Shown here: one piece after another, positions 7,760-17,387 of the stretch
How positions within the stretch are numbered: position 1 is the first letter of the stretch
Layout: every line of letters starts with the position of its first letter
From: Chitinophagaceae bacterium
GTDB lineage: Bacteria > Bacteroidota > Bacteroidia > Chitinophagales > Chitinophagaceae
DNA: 64,000 bases
NCBI GenBank assembly: GCA_014879565.1
Contig: JACSRW010000032.1
Coordinates: 348,073 to 412,072 of the forward strand
Direction of reading: 5' to 3'
Made by a program: the position numbers and the translations under genes
The notes under the pieces: model-generated
Database searches by the model: none
What the model was told of the DNA's origin: nothing
What the model saw: only the letters and a program-made list of their open reading frames with translations

Positions 7760-9985
7760 TTAAATCAGCATAGCTGGTTTTATGGGAAGCCTGTAAATCC
7801 TTTTGCCGGTGGCATTGAAGACAGCGTTGGCCACTGCCGCGGCGAATCCCACCAGCGCGATTTCTCCGACACCTTTTGTTCCGAGAGGATTAATAACGGG
7901 ATCTGCTATATCGGGAAACCAGGTATCAATATAGGGGACATCTGTATGCCGGGGCACGAGATAGGAGCCCAGGTTGTCGTTCAGGTATCTGCCGGTTTTC
8001 AGATCAATCAGGGCTTCTTCTGTCAGGGCCATACCTATTCCGCCTACGGCGCCCCCGATCATCTGGCTTCGTGCAGTCTTGGGACTTACAATTTTTCCGC
8101 CATCCCCGGTGCATACCACTTTGAGTAATTCAATAGCTCCGGTTTCCATATCCACCGCCAGTTTGACGAAGTGTGCGGAAAATGAATTCATCGCATATTT
8201 CTGCATAACTGCCGGATTCGGTCCTGCTTCTTTCACCAGTTCCAGTTGAGGTTTGCCGGTTGCTTTCACCAGGTCGCCCAGGCTGATCCGGAGGGAATTG
8301 TCTTTTTTGGAGAACAGGGTTTCTTTTCCAAATTCCAGGTCTTCCTTTTGCAGTCCTGCAAAACCGGTCACTTGTTTCAGCGCAATTTCTTTGAGTAAGT
8401 CCCGGAGGCTTTCACAAATAATACTCACTGCACCACCCAGGGTGGAGGTGGTGGCTGATCCTCCCTGGGTAGGCCCCGGAGGAAAATCAGTATCGCCCAG
8501 TAAGAAGCTGACTTTGGAAGCGGGTATCTGCATGGCGCCTGACGCAATAGATACCATTGCCGTGGCGGTGCCGGGTCCCATATCGCTGACAGCACTCATG
8601 AGGGTCAGTTTACCTTCAGCCGTCAATACAGCTTTAACGGTGGCATTGCCCCTGTAAGCGCCAAAGACTCCTCCTCCCATACCGAAACCAACCCGCCTTC
8701 CCTTATCCGTGAGCTGACCGGGTACAGAAGACCGCTGATGCCAGCCTACCAGTTCACGGCCTTTATCATAGCAGGCAAGCAGGTGTTTGCTGGACCAGGG
8801 CAGTTTGGACTGAGGATGGAGTACCGCATGATTTTTTATCCGCAGTTCCACCGGGTCCATATTGAGTTTATGCGCCAGTTCGTCCAGGCCGCATTCCAGG
8901 GCAAAAGCCCCGCTGGCTTCTCCGGGACCCCGCATCCAGGTTGGTGTATTGATATCCAGCGGCAATATTTTATAGCTGGTATTCACATTGGGACATTCAT
9001 AGAGAAACTGGGAGGCATTCACAATACCTTCCCGGTAATCCTCGTAGCGGGAAGTATTGCTGACGGCATGGTGTGTAATGCCGGTAAGTGTTCCGTCGGC
9101 TGCGGCCCCGATACCGATTTTCTGCCAGGCCATAGGCCGGTAACCAACCATGGTAAACATTTGCCGGCGTGATAACTGAATCCGGACAGGACGGTTCACC
9201 AGTTTTGCCGCGATACAGGCTGCCGGTACATGGGGCCAGCTTCTGAGCCCTGAACCGAAAGCACCGCCTACAAACCTGGTGATAACACGGACATTTGCCG
9301 TTTCCAGGCCAAATAACCGGGCCAGTTCATTCTGGGTTCCTTTTGGGCCCTGTGATTTATCATAAACAGTCAGTTTTTTATCCCCTTCCCATACCGCAAT
9401 GGTCGCATGCAGTTCTATCGGATTATGGGTTTCAATAGGCATGTGGTATTCGCTTTCCACATAAAATGCTGCCTTTTTATACGCGTCTGGTTCCCCGCGT
9501 TTGTATTCACCTGAAGGTTTCAGCCGGGAAGGGTCTTTCCGGAGACTGTCAAAATCTACTTCAAAAGTTTCCTGAATATACTCTGCCTTTACCAGTGCGG
9601 AAGCTTTCAGCGCTTTTTCCCAGGTGCTGGCAATAACCAGGGCAATGGGTTGTCCGAAATAATGGACCAGGTTATTGTCAAAAATTTTAAGTCCCCGCCA
9701 TTCAAACCCTTTCTTCTGCGGATCGGCGGCCCAGGGCCGGTAACCCGGAAGGGCCGGGCAGTTCTGATACCAGAGTATATCAAGTACGCCGGGGGCATTC
9801 CGGGCTTCGTGTAACAAGAGGTTTTTCACAGCGCCGCGGGCGATGGTACTGGTGACGAAAACCCCGTAAGCCATATTGGCCGGTTTAAAATCGGCTGTAT
9901 AAGTGGCACGGCCGGTTACTTTTTCTATGCCATCCACGCGGTCATCATCTTCCGCAAATGGGGGTATAATTTTTTCCGTATTCAT
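7760..9985 (-). CDS. xanthine dehydrogenase family molybdopterin-binding subunit
   Basis: 741 residues, the usual length of the PaoC/YagR-type large subunit. Visible are the Ald_Xan_dh_C N-terminal domain (DGIEKVTGRATYTADFKPA), the molybdopterin-binding part (RFVGGAFGSGLRSW, MRGPGEASGAFALE, and QGGSATTSTLGGA) and the C-terminal GTKGVGEIALVG with the catalytic glutamate. Such enzymes hydroxylate aldehydes or N-heterocycles. No signal peptide is present; it would travel out with the Tat-bearing iron-sulphur subunit encoded 28 bases upstream. The FAD subunit that normally lies between the two (PaoB) is absent, as in the two-subunit isoquinoline 1-oxidoreductase type. Substrate unknown. Confidence 0.92.
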   Translation of the reverse strand: MNTEKIIPPFAEDDDRVDGIEKVTGRATYTADFKPANMAYGVFVTSTIARGAVKNLLLHEARNAPGVLDILWYQNCPALPGYRPWAADPQKKGFEWRGLKIFDNNLVHYFGQPIALVIASTWEKALKASALVKAEYIQETFEVDFDSLRKDPSRLKPSGEYKRGEPDAYKKAAFYVESEYHMPIETHNPIELHATIAVWEGDKKLTVYDKSQGPKGTQNELARLFGLETANVRVITRFVGGAFGSGLRSWPHVPAACIAAKLVNRPVRIQLSRRQMFTMVGYRPMAWQKIGIGAAADGTLTGITHHAVSNTSRYEDYREGIVNASQFLYECPNVNTSYKILPLDINTPTWMRGPGEASGAFALECGLDELAHKLNMDPVELRIKNHAVLHPQSKLPWSSKHLLACYDKGRELVGWHQRSSVPGQLTDKGRRVGFGMGGGVFGAYRGNATVKAVLTAEGKLTLMSAVSDMGPGTATAMVSIASGAMQIPASKVSFLLGDTDFPPGPTQGGSATTSTLGGAVSIICESLRDLLKEIALKQVTGFAGLQKEDLEFGKETLFSKKDNSLRISLGDLVKATGKPQLELVKEAGPNPAVMQKYAMNSFSAHFVKLAVDMETGAIELLKVVCTGDGGKIVSPKTARSQMIGGAVGGIGMALTEEALIDLKTGRYLNDNLGSYLVPRHTDVPYIDTWFPDIADPVINPLGTKGVGEIALVGFAAAVANAVFNATGKRIYRLPIKPAMLI

Positions 9986-10013
9986 AAAGAGAATGAATTA
10001 ATCGGTCAACTGA

Positions 10014-10625
10014 TTATATTTTCTTCCCGCTGTCCCTGGCCTCAATTATTGCAGCAATTATATTCGGGTAGGCCCCACACCGGCAGATATTGTCATTCAT
10101 GTATTCCCGGATTTCTTTTTCTGAACCGGCCTGTCCTTCCCGTATACAGGCTACTGCGGATATGATCTGACCGGGTGTACAGTAACCACACTGAAAGGCA
10201 TCGTGGCGGATAAAAGCCTCCTGTACGGGGTGAAGTTTATCTCCATCGGCCAGTCCTTCAATCGTGGTAATTTTTTTGCCGTTATTATCGGTAGCTTCAG
10301 ACAGGCAGGCGTTTACTCTTTTCCCGTCAACCAGCACCATACAGGATCCGCAATGCCCCTGGTCGCATCCTTTTTTTGTGCCGGTGAGGCCCAATTGTTC
10401 CCGCAGCATATCCAGCAGAGATACGCCCGGATCCACCAGCACCTCAACCGCTTTGCCGTTAATCTCCATTTTCAACGGTGTCTTTTCAAAAAAGGAAGCA
10501 ATGGATTCATGGTTTTCCCCTGCTTTCACCAGGGCCCCGGGGGTTACGGCCAGGGCGGTAAGGGCAGTGGTTTTTTTGATAAAATTCCGTCGGCTTTCGC
10601 CATGTACTGGAGTAGGCTTTTCCAT
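10014..10625 (-). CDS. Tat-exported 2Fe-2S subunit of xanthine dehydrogenase family enzyme
   Basis: 203 residues. The N-terminus carries a twin-arginine signal (ESRRNFIKKTTALTALAVTP), followed by the plant-ferredoxin-type cluster ligands GCDQGHCGSCMVLVDG and the C-terminal cluster domain CGYCTPGQ ... NICRCGAYPN. It passes electrons from the molybdenum subunit. The Tat signal places the complex in the periplasm, as for E. coli PaoABC. The gene is the first of the pair with the large subunit 28 bases downstream, and it is divergent from the cysteine desulfurase gene. Confidence 0.92.
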   Translation of the reverse strand: MEKPTPVHGESRRNFIKKTTALTALAVTPGALVKAGENHESIASFFEKTPLKMEINGKAVEVLVDPGVSLLDMLREQLGLTGTKKGCDQGHCGSCMVLVDGKRVNACLSEATDNNGKKITTIEGLADGDKLHPVQEAFIRHDAFQCGYCTPGQIISAVACIREGQAGSEKEIREYMNDNICRCGAYPNIIAAIIEARDSGKKI

Positions 10626-10729
10626 AAAAGATAAATATGGATGAAGTTACTTCAGGAAGGGGTACTCATGCAAATAAAACTTGGCCGGGAGATCAGGCGG
10701 GCGGCTGACAGGACAAACCCCCGATTACG

Positions 10730-10737
10730 TACCTTTG
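10730..10737 (+). promoter_or_regulatory. -7 box TACCTTTG for the cysteine desulfurase gene
   Basis: Matches TAnnTTTG, 26 bases before ATG 10764. It lies inside the longer open frame (from 10641) and supports the later start. Confidence 0.45.
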
Positions 10738-10763
10738 CCGTTTATTTTTCACGACCAACGCAC

Positions 10764-11891
10764 ATGAACCGCATTTACCTGGATAACGCAGCCACCACAC
10801 CGCTTGACAAAGAGGTCCTGGAAGCCATGATGCCCTATCTGACCGATCATTTCGGAAATCCCTCTTCCGTTTATTCCTTTGGCCGGGAAACGAGACTGGC
10901 CGTGGAAAATGCCCGGAAAACCGTGGCCAGGCTGCTGCATGCCAGTCCGGGTGAAATATTTTTTACCAGCGGGGGCACAGAGAGTGATAACATGGCAATC
11001 ACGATGGCGGTACGGGATCTGGGATGCCGGCATATCATTACTTCGGCTATTGAACATCATGCCGTATTGCATACGGTTGAACAACTGGTAAAGCAGGGAC
11101 TGGTAACCTGCAGTTATGTACGTTTATTGCCCGATGGCCATGTGGATCTTGCAGATCTGGAAAATCAACTGGCCACCCGCACCGGTCCCTGTCTGGTCAG
11201 CCTTATGCATGCCAATAACGAAATCGGAAATCTGCTGGATCTGCAGACCGCCGGGGAAATCTGTCAAAAATACCAGGCAATTTTCCACTCCGACACTGTT
11301 CAGACCGTAGGGCATTATAAAATCAATTTGCACAGTACCCCTCTTCATTTTGCCACCGGGGCCGGGCATAAGTTTCATGGTCCGAAAGGGACGGGCATTA
11401 TCTATATAAGTGATAAAGTACGGGTACAACCGGTTCTCTTTGGCGGAGGCCAGGAAAGGAATATGCGGGCCGGTACTGAAAACATCTATGGGATTGTGGG
11501 TTTTGCAAAGGCGCTGGAAATGGCTGATGCTGCTATGGAGAAAGATGCCGGGTATATCCGTTCACTGAAGGAATATATGATCTCTTCCTTGCAGAAAAAT
11601 TTACCGGATGTCCGTTTTAACGGGGATTATAACGGCAGGTGTCTGTATACGGTACTGAATGTTTCTTTCCCTAAAACAGCCAAATCTGAAATGCTTCTTT
11701 TTGGTCTGGACATCCATGGAATTTGCGCTTCCGGGGGCAGTGCCTGCAGCAGTGGTGCCGATGCCGGCAGTCATGTAATCAGGGCCCTGAATAATGACCC
11801 TGACCGGGTAGCCGTAAGGTTTTCTTTCAGCCGCTTCAACACAAAAAAGGAGATTGACCAGGTAATAGCCAAACTCACCGGACTAATCTGA
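10764..11891 (+). CDS. cysteine desulfurase (IscS/NifS family)
   Basis: 375 residues starting MNRIYLDNAATTPLDKEVLE. The PLP lysine is Lys203 in GAGHKFHGPKGTG, the aspartate stacking partner lies in FHSDTVQTVG, and the catalytic cysteine is Cys328 in GSACSSGADAG, the same number as in E. coli IscS. The enzyme takes sulphur from cysteine for iron-sulphur clusters and thiolation. The frame is open 41 codons further upstream, but that part contains the promoter. No isc or suf partner is adjacent; it lies beside the iron-sulphur molybdenum enzyme and two genes from the 4Fe-4S aconitase, which is suggestive but not proof of a link. Confidence 0.92.
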   Translation: MNRIYLDNAATTPLDKEVLEAMMPYLTDHFGNPSSVYSFGRETRLAVENARKTVARLLHASPGEIFFTSGGTESDNMAITMAVRDLGCRHIITSAIEHHAVLHTVEQLVKQGLVTCSYVRLLPDGHVDLADLENQLATRTGPCLVSLMHANNEIGNLLDLQTAGEICQKYQAIFHSDTVQTVGHYKINLHSTPLHFATGAGHKFHGPKGTGIIYISDKVRVQPVLFGGGQERNMRAGTENIYGIVGFAKALEMADAAMEKDAGYIRSLKEYMISSLQKNLPDVRFNGDYNGRCLYTVLNVSFPKTAKSEMLLFGLDIHGICASGGSACSSGADAGSHVIRALNNDPDRVAVRFSFSRFNTKKEIDQVIAKLTGLI

Positions 11892-11899
11892 TCAGCGGA

Positions 11900-12121
11900 T
11901 CAGAGATAATACCAGGGATTACGCCGGCTGGCCATCATATATTTCCGGACATTCCGGAAAAAGGCCAGTACCATATAAAGGATGATCGGGGAACCCATTG
12001 TCAGGATTGAGGCATACATAAAATATTGCCTTATCCGGGAAGTTGCAATACCAAGCCGGTTGCCGATGGCAGAACAAACACCAAAGGCGTTCCATTCAAC
12101 AAAGTCTTTGAATCTGTTCAT
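11900..12121 (-). CDS. small PspC-domain membrane protein
   Basis: 73 residues starting [20 protein letters not shown]. The sequence [21 protein letters not shown] followed by a hydrophobic stretch is the PspC pattern (normally GVCAGLAEYLGI.. plus a helix). One membrane helix at about residues 36-54, then a basic tail. In Bacteroidota such short PspC proteins are common and their role is unknown; the link to phage-shock stress is by family only. The frame continues upstream to 12217 over the aconitase promoter, so the inner ATG was chosen. Confidence 0.7.
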   Translation of the reverse strand: MNRFKDFVEWNAFGVCSAIGNRLGIATSRIRQYFMYASILTMGSPIILYMVLAFFRNVRKYMMASRRNPWYYL

Positions 12122-12176
12122 GGGACTAAAATATAAAATTTGGAGTTCTGCAGCAAGTCCGGACCCCCGTTTTTCG

Positions 12177-12184
12177 TACTTTTG
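12177..12184 (+). promoter_or_regulatory. -7 box TACTTTTG for the aconitase gene
   Basis: Matches TAnnTTTG, 79 bases before ATG 12264, giving a leader of about 70 bases. It lies within the longer open frame starting at 11982 and so argues for the 12264 start. Confidence 0.5.
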
Positions 12185-12263
12185 CGGCACCAAATCCGTT
12201 CCGGCCCCGGTTGTCACGGATTGGTCAGTTTACCCGATTTTCAAATCCTCAAACAGCATTATC

Positions 12264-14531
12264 ATGGTATTTGATCTCGACCTCATTAAAAAAACCTACG
12301 AAGCCATGCCCGCCCGGGTGGATGCAGCCCGCAAAGCCCTTGGCCGCCCGCTTACCCTGGCAGAAAAAATATTGTATGCCCACCTGTGGCAGGGAGTCGC
12401 GCTGAAAGATTATCAGCGCGGAAAGGATTATGTAGATTTTGCCCCTGACCGGGTTGCTATGCAGGATGCCACAGCCCAGATGGCCCTGTTGCAGTTTGAT
12501 ACAACCGGGAGGAAAAAAGTAGCTGTTCCCAGTACCGTGCACTGTGACCACCTGATTGTGGCCAAAAACGAAGGGAAAACGGATCTGAACAAAGCGATCA
12601 CCGATAATGAGGAGGTCTATAATTTCCTGGCCTCCATTTCCAATAAATATGGAATCGGTTTCTGGAAACCGGGTGCGGGTATCATTCACCAGGTGGTTCT
12701 GGAGAATTATGCTTTCCCGGGTGGTATGATGATCGGAACGGACTCCCATACAGTGAATGCCGGCGGACTGGGCATGATTGCTATCGGCGTAGGAGGAGCC
12801 GATGCCTGTGATGTGATGGCGGGACTCAGCTGGGAACTGCTGATGCCCAAACTGATCGGGGTAAAACTCACCGGCAAACTGAATGGCTGGACAGCCCCCA
12901 AGGATGTCATCCTGAAAGTGGCCGGAATACTGACTGTAAAGGGAGGCACCAATGCAATTGTTGAATACTTCGGCGAAGGGGCCACTTCCATGAGCTGTAC
13001 CGGGAAAGGCACCATCTGTAATATGGGCGCTGAAATCGGAGCTACCACTTCCACTTTTGGGTATGATGAAAGTATGGCCCGTTACCTGAAAGCTACCGGC
13101 CGGGCTGAAGTGGCTGAGGCTGCCGATAAAATCAAAGATTATCTCACCGGCGACCCGGAAGTGTATGCAAATCCTGAGAAATATTTTGATAAGGTTATTG
13201 AAATCAACCTGGACGAACTGGAACCCCATCTGAACGGTCCCTTTACGCCCGACCTGGCCACTCCTGTGTCTCAGATGAAAGAAGCCGCCGCTAAAAATGG
13301 CTGGCCCACTAAAGTGGAAGTGGGACTGATCGGCAGTTGCACCAATTCTTCTTATGAGGATATCAGCCGGGCCGTGAGTCTGGCCAAACAGGTGGCGGAA
13401 AAAGGGCTGAAGACCAAGGCTGAATTTACGATCACGCCTGGTTCAGAACAAGTACGCTATACCATCGAGCGCGATGGTTTCCTGGATACATTTGCCAAAA
13501 TCGGGGCTACCGTTTTTGCCAATGCCTGTGGTCCCTGCATCGGTATGTGGGACAGGATGGGAGCGGAAAAACAGGAAAGAAACACCATCGTACATTCGTT
13601 CAACCGCAACTTTGCAAAACGGGCTGACGGTAACCCCAATACCCTGGCATTTGTGGCCAGCCCTGAACTGGTAACGGCACTCGCGATTGCCGGCGATCTC
13701 ACCTTTAACCCGCTTACCGACACCCTGACCAACGAAAAAGGAGAGCAGGTAAAACTGGATCCTCCTACCGGAGATGAATTACCGGTAAAAGGTTTTGCTG
13801 TAGAAGATGCCGGTTACCAGGCTCCTGCTGAAGACGGCAGTCAGGTTATTGTGGATGTAAAGCCTGACAGCAAGCGGCTGCAGTTGCTCTATTCTTTCCC
13901 CGCCTGGGAGGGCACTGATCTTAAAGGGCTGAAACTGCTGATCAAAGCCAAGGGAAAATGTACCACCGATCATATCTCCATGGCCGGGCCCTGGCTGAAA
14001 TTCAGGGGGCACCTGGATAATATCAGTAACAATATGCTGATTGGTGCGGTGAACTATTTTAATGAAAAGACGGATAATGTTAAAAACCAGCTGACCGGCG
14101 AATATGGTCCGGTACCCGCTACCCAGCGTGCCTACAAAGCAGCCGGTATCGGCTCCATCGTTATCGGGGATGAGAACTATGGGGAAGGCTCTTCCCGTGA
14201 ACACGCCGCCATGGAACCCCGTCACCTCGGTGTACGCGTGGTAATGGTTAAATCCTTTGCCCGGATACATGAAACCAATCTGAAAAAACAGGGTATGCTG
14301 GCACTGACTTTTGCCAACAAAGAGGATTATGACCGGATCCGGGAAGATGACAGTATTGACATCACCGGGCTGACAAACTTTACACCGGGGCAAGCCCTGC
14401 AGGTGGTACTGCATCATGCAGATGGCAGCAGCGAGACGATCCAGGCCAACCATTCATACAATGCACAGCAGATTGAATGGTTCAAGGCCGGGGGCGCGCT
14501 GAACGTGATCCGCAGCCAGGCGGCGCATTGA
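12264..14531 (+). CDS. acn: aconitate hydratase (mitochondrial type)
   Basis: 755 residues from ATG 12264 ([20 protein letters not shown]). The cluster ligands are Cys359 in GSCTNS and Cys422 and Cys425 in [10 protein letters not shown]; bovine mitochondrial aconitase has them at 358, 421 and 424, so this is the mitochondrial/AcnA-like short form and not Acn[18 protein letters not shown] near the C-terminus is the swivel-domain substrate loop. It interconverts citrate and isocitrate in the TCA cycle. The open frame begins 94 codons earlier, but that region is antisense to the PspC gene and contains the promoter. A strong terminator follows. Confidence 0.95.
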   Translation: MVFDLDLIKKTYEAMPARVDAARKALGRPLTLAEKILYAHLWQGVALKDYQRGKDYVDFAPDRVAMQDATAQMALLQFDTTGRKKVAVPSTVHCDHLIVAKNEGKTDLNKAITDNEEVYNFLASISNKYGIGFWKPGAGIIHQVVLENYAFPGGMMIGTDSHTVNAGGLGMIAIGVGGADACDVMAGLSWELLMPKLIGVKLTGKLNGWTAPKDVILKVAGILTVKGGTNAIVEYFGEGATSMSCTGKGTICNMGAEIGATTSTFGYDESMARYLKATGRAEVAEAADKIKDYLTGDPEVYANPEKYFDKVIEINLDELEPHLNGPFTPDLATPVSQMKEAAAKNGWPTKVEVGLIGSCTNSSYEDISRAVSLAKQVAEKGLKTKAEFTITPGSEQVRYTIERDGFLDTFAKIGATVFANACGPCIGMWDRMGAEKQERNTIVHSFNRNFAKRADGNPNTLAFVASPELVTALAIAGDLTFNPLTDTLTNEKGEQVKLDPPTGDELPVKGFAVEDAGYQAPAEDGSQVIVDVKPDSKRLQLLYSFPAWEGTDLKGLKLLIKAKGKCTTDHISMAGPWLKFRGHLDNISNNMLIGAVNYFNEKTDNVKNQLTGEYGPVPATQRAYKAAGIGSIVIGDENYGEGSSREHAAMEPRHLGVRVVMVKSFARIHETNLKKQGMLALTFANKEDYDRIREDDSIDITGLTNFTPGQALQVVLHHADGSSETIQANHSYNAQQIEWFKAGGALNVIRSQAAH

Positions 14532-14554
14532 TTTTAACAGGCAAACAACAGAAC

Positions 14555-14580
14555 GACCCCGGTAACGGGGTCATTTTTTT
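14555..14580 (+). terminator. rho-independent terminator of the aconitase gene
   Basis: Stem GACCCCG / CGGGGTC with loop GTAA, followed by A and seven T. It begins 23 bases after the aconitase stop. Confidence 0.9.
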
Positions 14581-14641
14581 AACTATTATTTTTAATGTTT
14601 AAACATTGAAATAAATAAAATTTCCTATCTTCAGGCGGTCA

Positions 14642-15523
14642 ATGAAAAGAAAGGACTTTTTGTATACAGTCACGGGAGGACTGATCACCATGACCGCATT
14701 ATCCGGATTAAAACAATTTACGGACGGGTTGCCATCCGATGATAGCCTGATGCCCATTCTCTTTATCGGGCATGGTTCACCTATGAACGGTATTGAGAAT
14801 AATGACTTCAGCCAGCAATGGGCGAAGACGGCCGCTGCGATTAAACCGCCCAATGCGATCCTTGTAATATCCGCCCACTGGTTGACGAATGGTACATTTA
14901 TTACGGCAATGGACAAACCAAAGACCATTCATGATTTTGGCGGATTCCCGGATGCGTTATTTGCAGTTCAGTATCCGGCTCCCGGTGATCCATTGCTGGC
15001 GCAGGAAACGAGGGCGCTGATCCAATCCACAAATGTGGGGCTGGATCATGACTGGGGACTGGATCATGGAGCCTGGACAGTGCTTCGTAAAATGTATCCG
15101 GATGCGTCGATCCCGGTGCTTCAGTTAAGTATTGATTACAGTAAACCGGCGGCCTATCATTATCAGCTCGCCAGGGAATTATCTGCCCTCCGGAAAAAAG
15201 GGGTCCTCATCATCGGAAGTGGTAATATGATACATAACCTGCGGATGGTGGCCTGGGATAAAATGGATGTTCCCAACTTTGGTTATGACTGGGCCATTGA
15301 AATGCACGAACTGTTCCGTATTAAAATTACAGAAGGCGATCACCGGGCGCTCATCAATTATGAAACGCTCAGCAAATCGGCCCGTTTGGCAATTCCAACC
15401 CCTGATCATTATTTTCCACTGATGTATATACTCGGGTTGCAGGGAAAAAATGAAACACCTGTATTCTTCAATGACCAACTGGTAGCCGGATCATTGAATA
15501 TGACTTCGGTGAAGTTCGGCTGA
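14642..15523 (+). CDS. exported DODA-type extradiol dioxygenase (YgiD-like)
   Basis: 293 residues. The class III extradiol (LigB/DODA) metal and active-site histidines appear in FIGHGSPMNG, VISAHWLTNG, GLDHGAWTVL and SGNMIHNLRM. Family members such as E. coli YgiD open 4,5-dihydroxyphenylalanine or related catechols. Compared with YgiD, this protein has about 30 extra N-terminal residues beginning MKRKDFLYTVTGGLITMTAL, which looks like a Tat-type signal with KR in place of RR, so it may act outside the cytoplasm. The gene is monocistronic; its TGA directly abuts the convergent fhs stop (TGATCA). Confidence 0.85.
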   Translation: MKRKDFLYTVTGGLITMTALSGLKQFTDGLPSDDSLMPILFIGHGSPMNGIENNDFSQQWAKTAAAIKPPNAILVISAHWLTNGTFITAMDKPKTIHDFGGFPDALFAVQYPAPGDPLLAQETRALIQSTNVGLDHDWGLDHGAWTVLRKMYPDASIPVLQLSIDYSKPAAYHYQLARELSALRKKGVLIIGSGNMIHNLRMVAWDKMDVPNFGYDWAIEMHELFRIKITEGDHRALINYETLSKSARLAIPTPDHYFPLMYILGLQGKNETPVFFNDQLVAGSLNMTSVKFG

Positions 15524-17194
15524 TCAGCTTAGCCCGGTTATTATGCCGTTCTCATCAATATCAATGTTTTCAGCGGCAGGGATAACCGGGAGACCCGGCA
15601 TCCGCATCATTTCTCCGAGTATCGGGATCACAAATCCGGCTCCTGCGGCAAACTCAAATTCACGCACCGTTACGATAAAATTTTCCGGACGGCCCGTTTT
15701 GCGTTCATCATCCGACAGGCTTTTAGGGGTTTTGGCCATACAGACCGGCATCTGGTCAAAACCCAGCTCCCGGATATGTTTAAGTTGTGTTTTTGCCTTG
15801 ACAGAATATTCTACCCCGTCAGCGCCGTAGACTTTGGTCGCGATCCGGTGAATCTTTTCTTCAATACTGAGTGCTGATTCGTATAACGGGTGAAATTCAC
15901 TTTCGTTTTTCTGTATCAGTTCTGCTACGGCTTCTGCCAGTTCAGTCATCCCCGCTCCGCCATCTGTAAAACCGGTACAACTGATAGCTTTTGTATCGTA
16001 ACGTGTGCAGTATTCTTTAATATGGCTGACTTCTTCTTCGCTGTCGCCGGGAAAACGGTTGATGGCCACAACGGCCTTCATGCCAAACAGGGTCATGTTT
16101 TCCAGGTGTTTGCCCAGGTTGGCCAGTCCTTTTTCAACTTTCCCTGTATCCGGAATAGCCAGTTCCTCTTTTTTGGCACCTCCGTGATGACGTAAAGCTC
16201 TCACCGTGGCTACGATTACCACGGCTTTTGGTTTCAGGCCGGAGGCCGCGCATTTGATATCAAAGAATTTTTCAGCACCGAGATCAGCTGCAAAACCCGC
16301 CTCTGTTACCACATATTCGCTCAGTGATAGCCCCATTTTGGTAGCCATGATGGAATTGGTTCCCTGTGCAATGCTCGCAAAAGGACCTCCATGGAGAATG
16401 GCCGGATTTCCTTCCAGCGATTGCACCAGATTGGGTTTAATGGCATCTTTCAGCAGGATAGCCATAGCCCCCACAGCATTGAGATCCCGGGCAAAGACCG
16501 GTTCGCCGGAAAAAGTACTGCCCACATAAATATTGCCGAGCCGCCTTTTGAGGTCATTCATCCCGCTGCTCATACAAAGGATAGCCATGATCTCCGATGC
16601 AGGAGTGATATTGAACCCGTCTTCCCGGGTGATTCCATTGGCCGTGCCACCCAGTCCGATAACAATATGCCGTAAGGCCCGGTCATTCATATCCATCACT
16701 CTTTTCCAGACAATGGTCCGGGGATCTATCTGCAGACTTCTTTTTTTGTTCTGCAGGTTATGATCTATCAGGGCTGCCAGCAGGTTATTGGCTTTTTCAA
16801 TGGCTCCAAAATCTCCCGTGAAGTGCAGGTTGATATCTTCCATGGGAATAATCTGCGAATACCCTCCTCCGGTAGCGCCTCCTTTTAGTCCGAATACTGG
16901 ACCAAGGGAGGGCTCTCTTAACACAGCCATGGCCTTTTTACCAATACGGTTCAGGCCATCGGCCAGTCCCACCGAAATAGTAGTCTTTCCTTCACCTGCC
17001 GGGGTGGGGGTGATGGCGGTTACCAGGATCAGGTGATTTTTTTTGATTTGCTCTTCGTCAATGAGCTTCAGGGGCAGTTTGGCTTTGTATTTCCCGTAGT
17101 ATTCCAGATCATTATTACTGATTCCCAGCCCGGCGGCCACATCTTTAATATGGCGGATCGGGGCCGATTGGGAGATGGCAATATCGGTCAGCAT
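15524..17194 (-). CDS. fhs: formate-tetrahydrofolate ligase
   Basis: 556 residues from ATG 17194 (MLTDIAISQSAPIRHIKDVA); a TTG three codons upstream is possible but less likely. The ATP-binding loop TPAGEGKTTISVGLADGLN, LREPSLGPVFGLKGGATGGG and the later DGGAGMTELA are typical of Fhs. It makes 10-formyl-tetrahydrofolate from formate, THF and ATP, feeding purine and formyl-methionine synthesis. Single gene, convergent with the dioxygenase with no spacer. Confidence 0.96.
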   Translation of the reverse strand: MLTDIAISQSAPIRHIKDVAAGLGISNNDLEYYGKYKAKLPLKLIDEEQIKKNHLILVTAITPTPAGEGKTTISVGLADGLNRIGKKAMAVLREPSLGPVFGLKGGATGGGYSQIIPMEDINLHFTGDFGAIEKANNLLAALIDHNLQNKKRSLQIDPRTIVWKRVMDMNDRALRHIVIGLGGTANGITREDGFNITPASEIMAILCMSSGMNDLKRRLGNIYVGSTFSGEPVFARDLNAVGAMAILLKDAIKPNLVQSLEGNPAILHGGPFASIAQGTNSIMATKMGLSLSEYVVTEAGFAADLGAEKFFDIKCAASGLKPKAVVIVATVRALRHHGGAKKEELAIPDTGKVEKGLANLGKHLENMTLFGMKAVVAINRFPGDSEEEVSHIKEYCTRYDTKAISCTGFTDGGAGMTELAEAVAELIQKNESEFHPLYESALSIEEKIHRIATKVYGADGVEYSVKAKTQLKHIRELGFDQMPVCMAKTPKSLSDDERKTGRPENFIVTVREFEFAAGAGFVIPILGEMMRMPGLPVIPAAENIDIDENGIITGLS

Positions 17195-17301
17195 AGCAAG
17201 CAATTTTTTAGATGCGGCAACTTACACCCCGCCGGCTGATCGGTAAATGACCTGAATCAGAGGGTTGACTGATAAAAAAAGACAGGGAAGGTGATAATAA
17301 G

Positions 17302-17369
17302 AGAAGCCGCCTCCGGAATCCGTTCTGCCACCCCTCTGAAAAGGGATGCGAACTCCGGAAGCGGCCTCT
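17302..17369. repeat. large inverted repeat (16-bp arms) between fhs and a T9SS cargo gene
   Basis: Arms at 17302-17317 and 17354-17369 pair over 16 positions with two mismatches, and a small inner hairpin (CCCT/AGGG) sits in the loop. It follows the stop of the minus-strand gene at 17388. A T-run on the minus strand only comes some 20-30 bases later, so it may be a terminator or an RNA 3'-end stabiliser. Confidence 0.55.
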
Positions 17370-17387
17370 TATGGGCACTTCATGTTA

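Noticed and set aside
11982..12263. 94-codon N-terminal extension of aconitase
   Set aside because: The region is antisense to the PspC gene and contains a -7 promoter box; the aconitase alignment and cysteine numbering fit the start at 12264.
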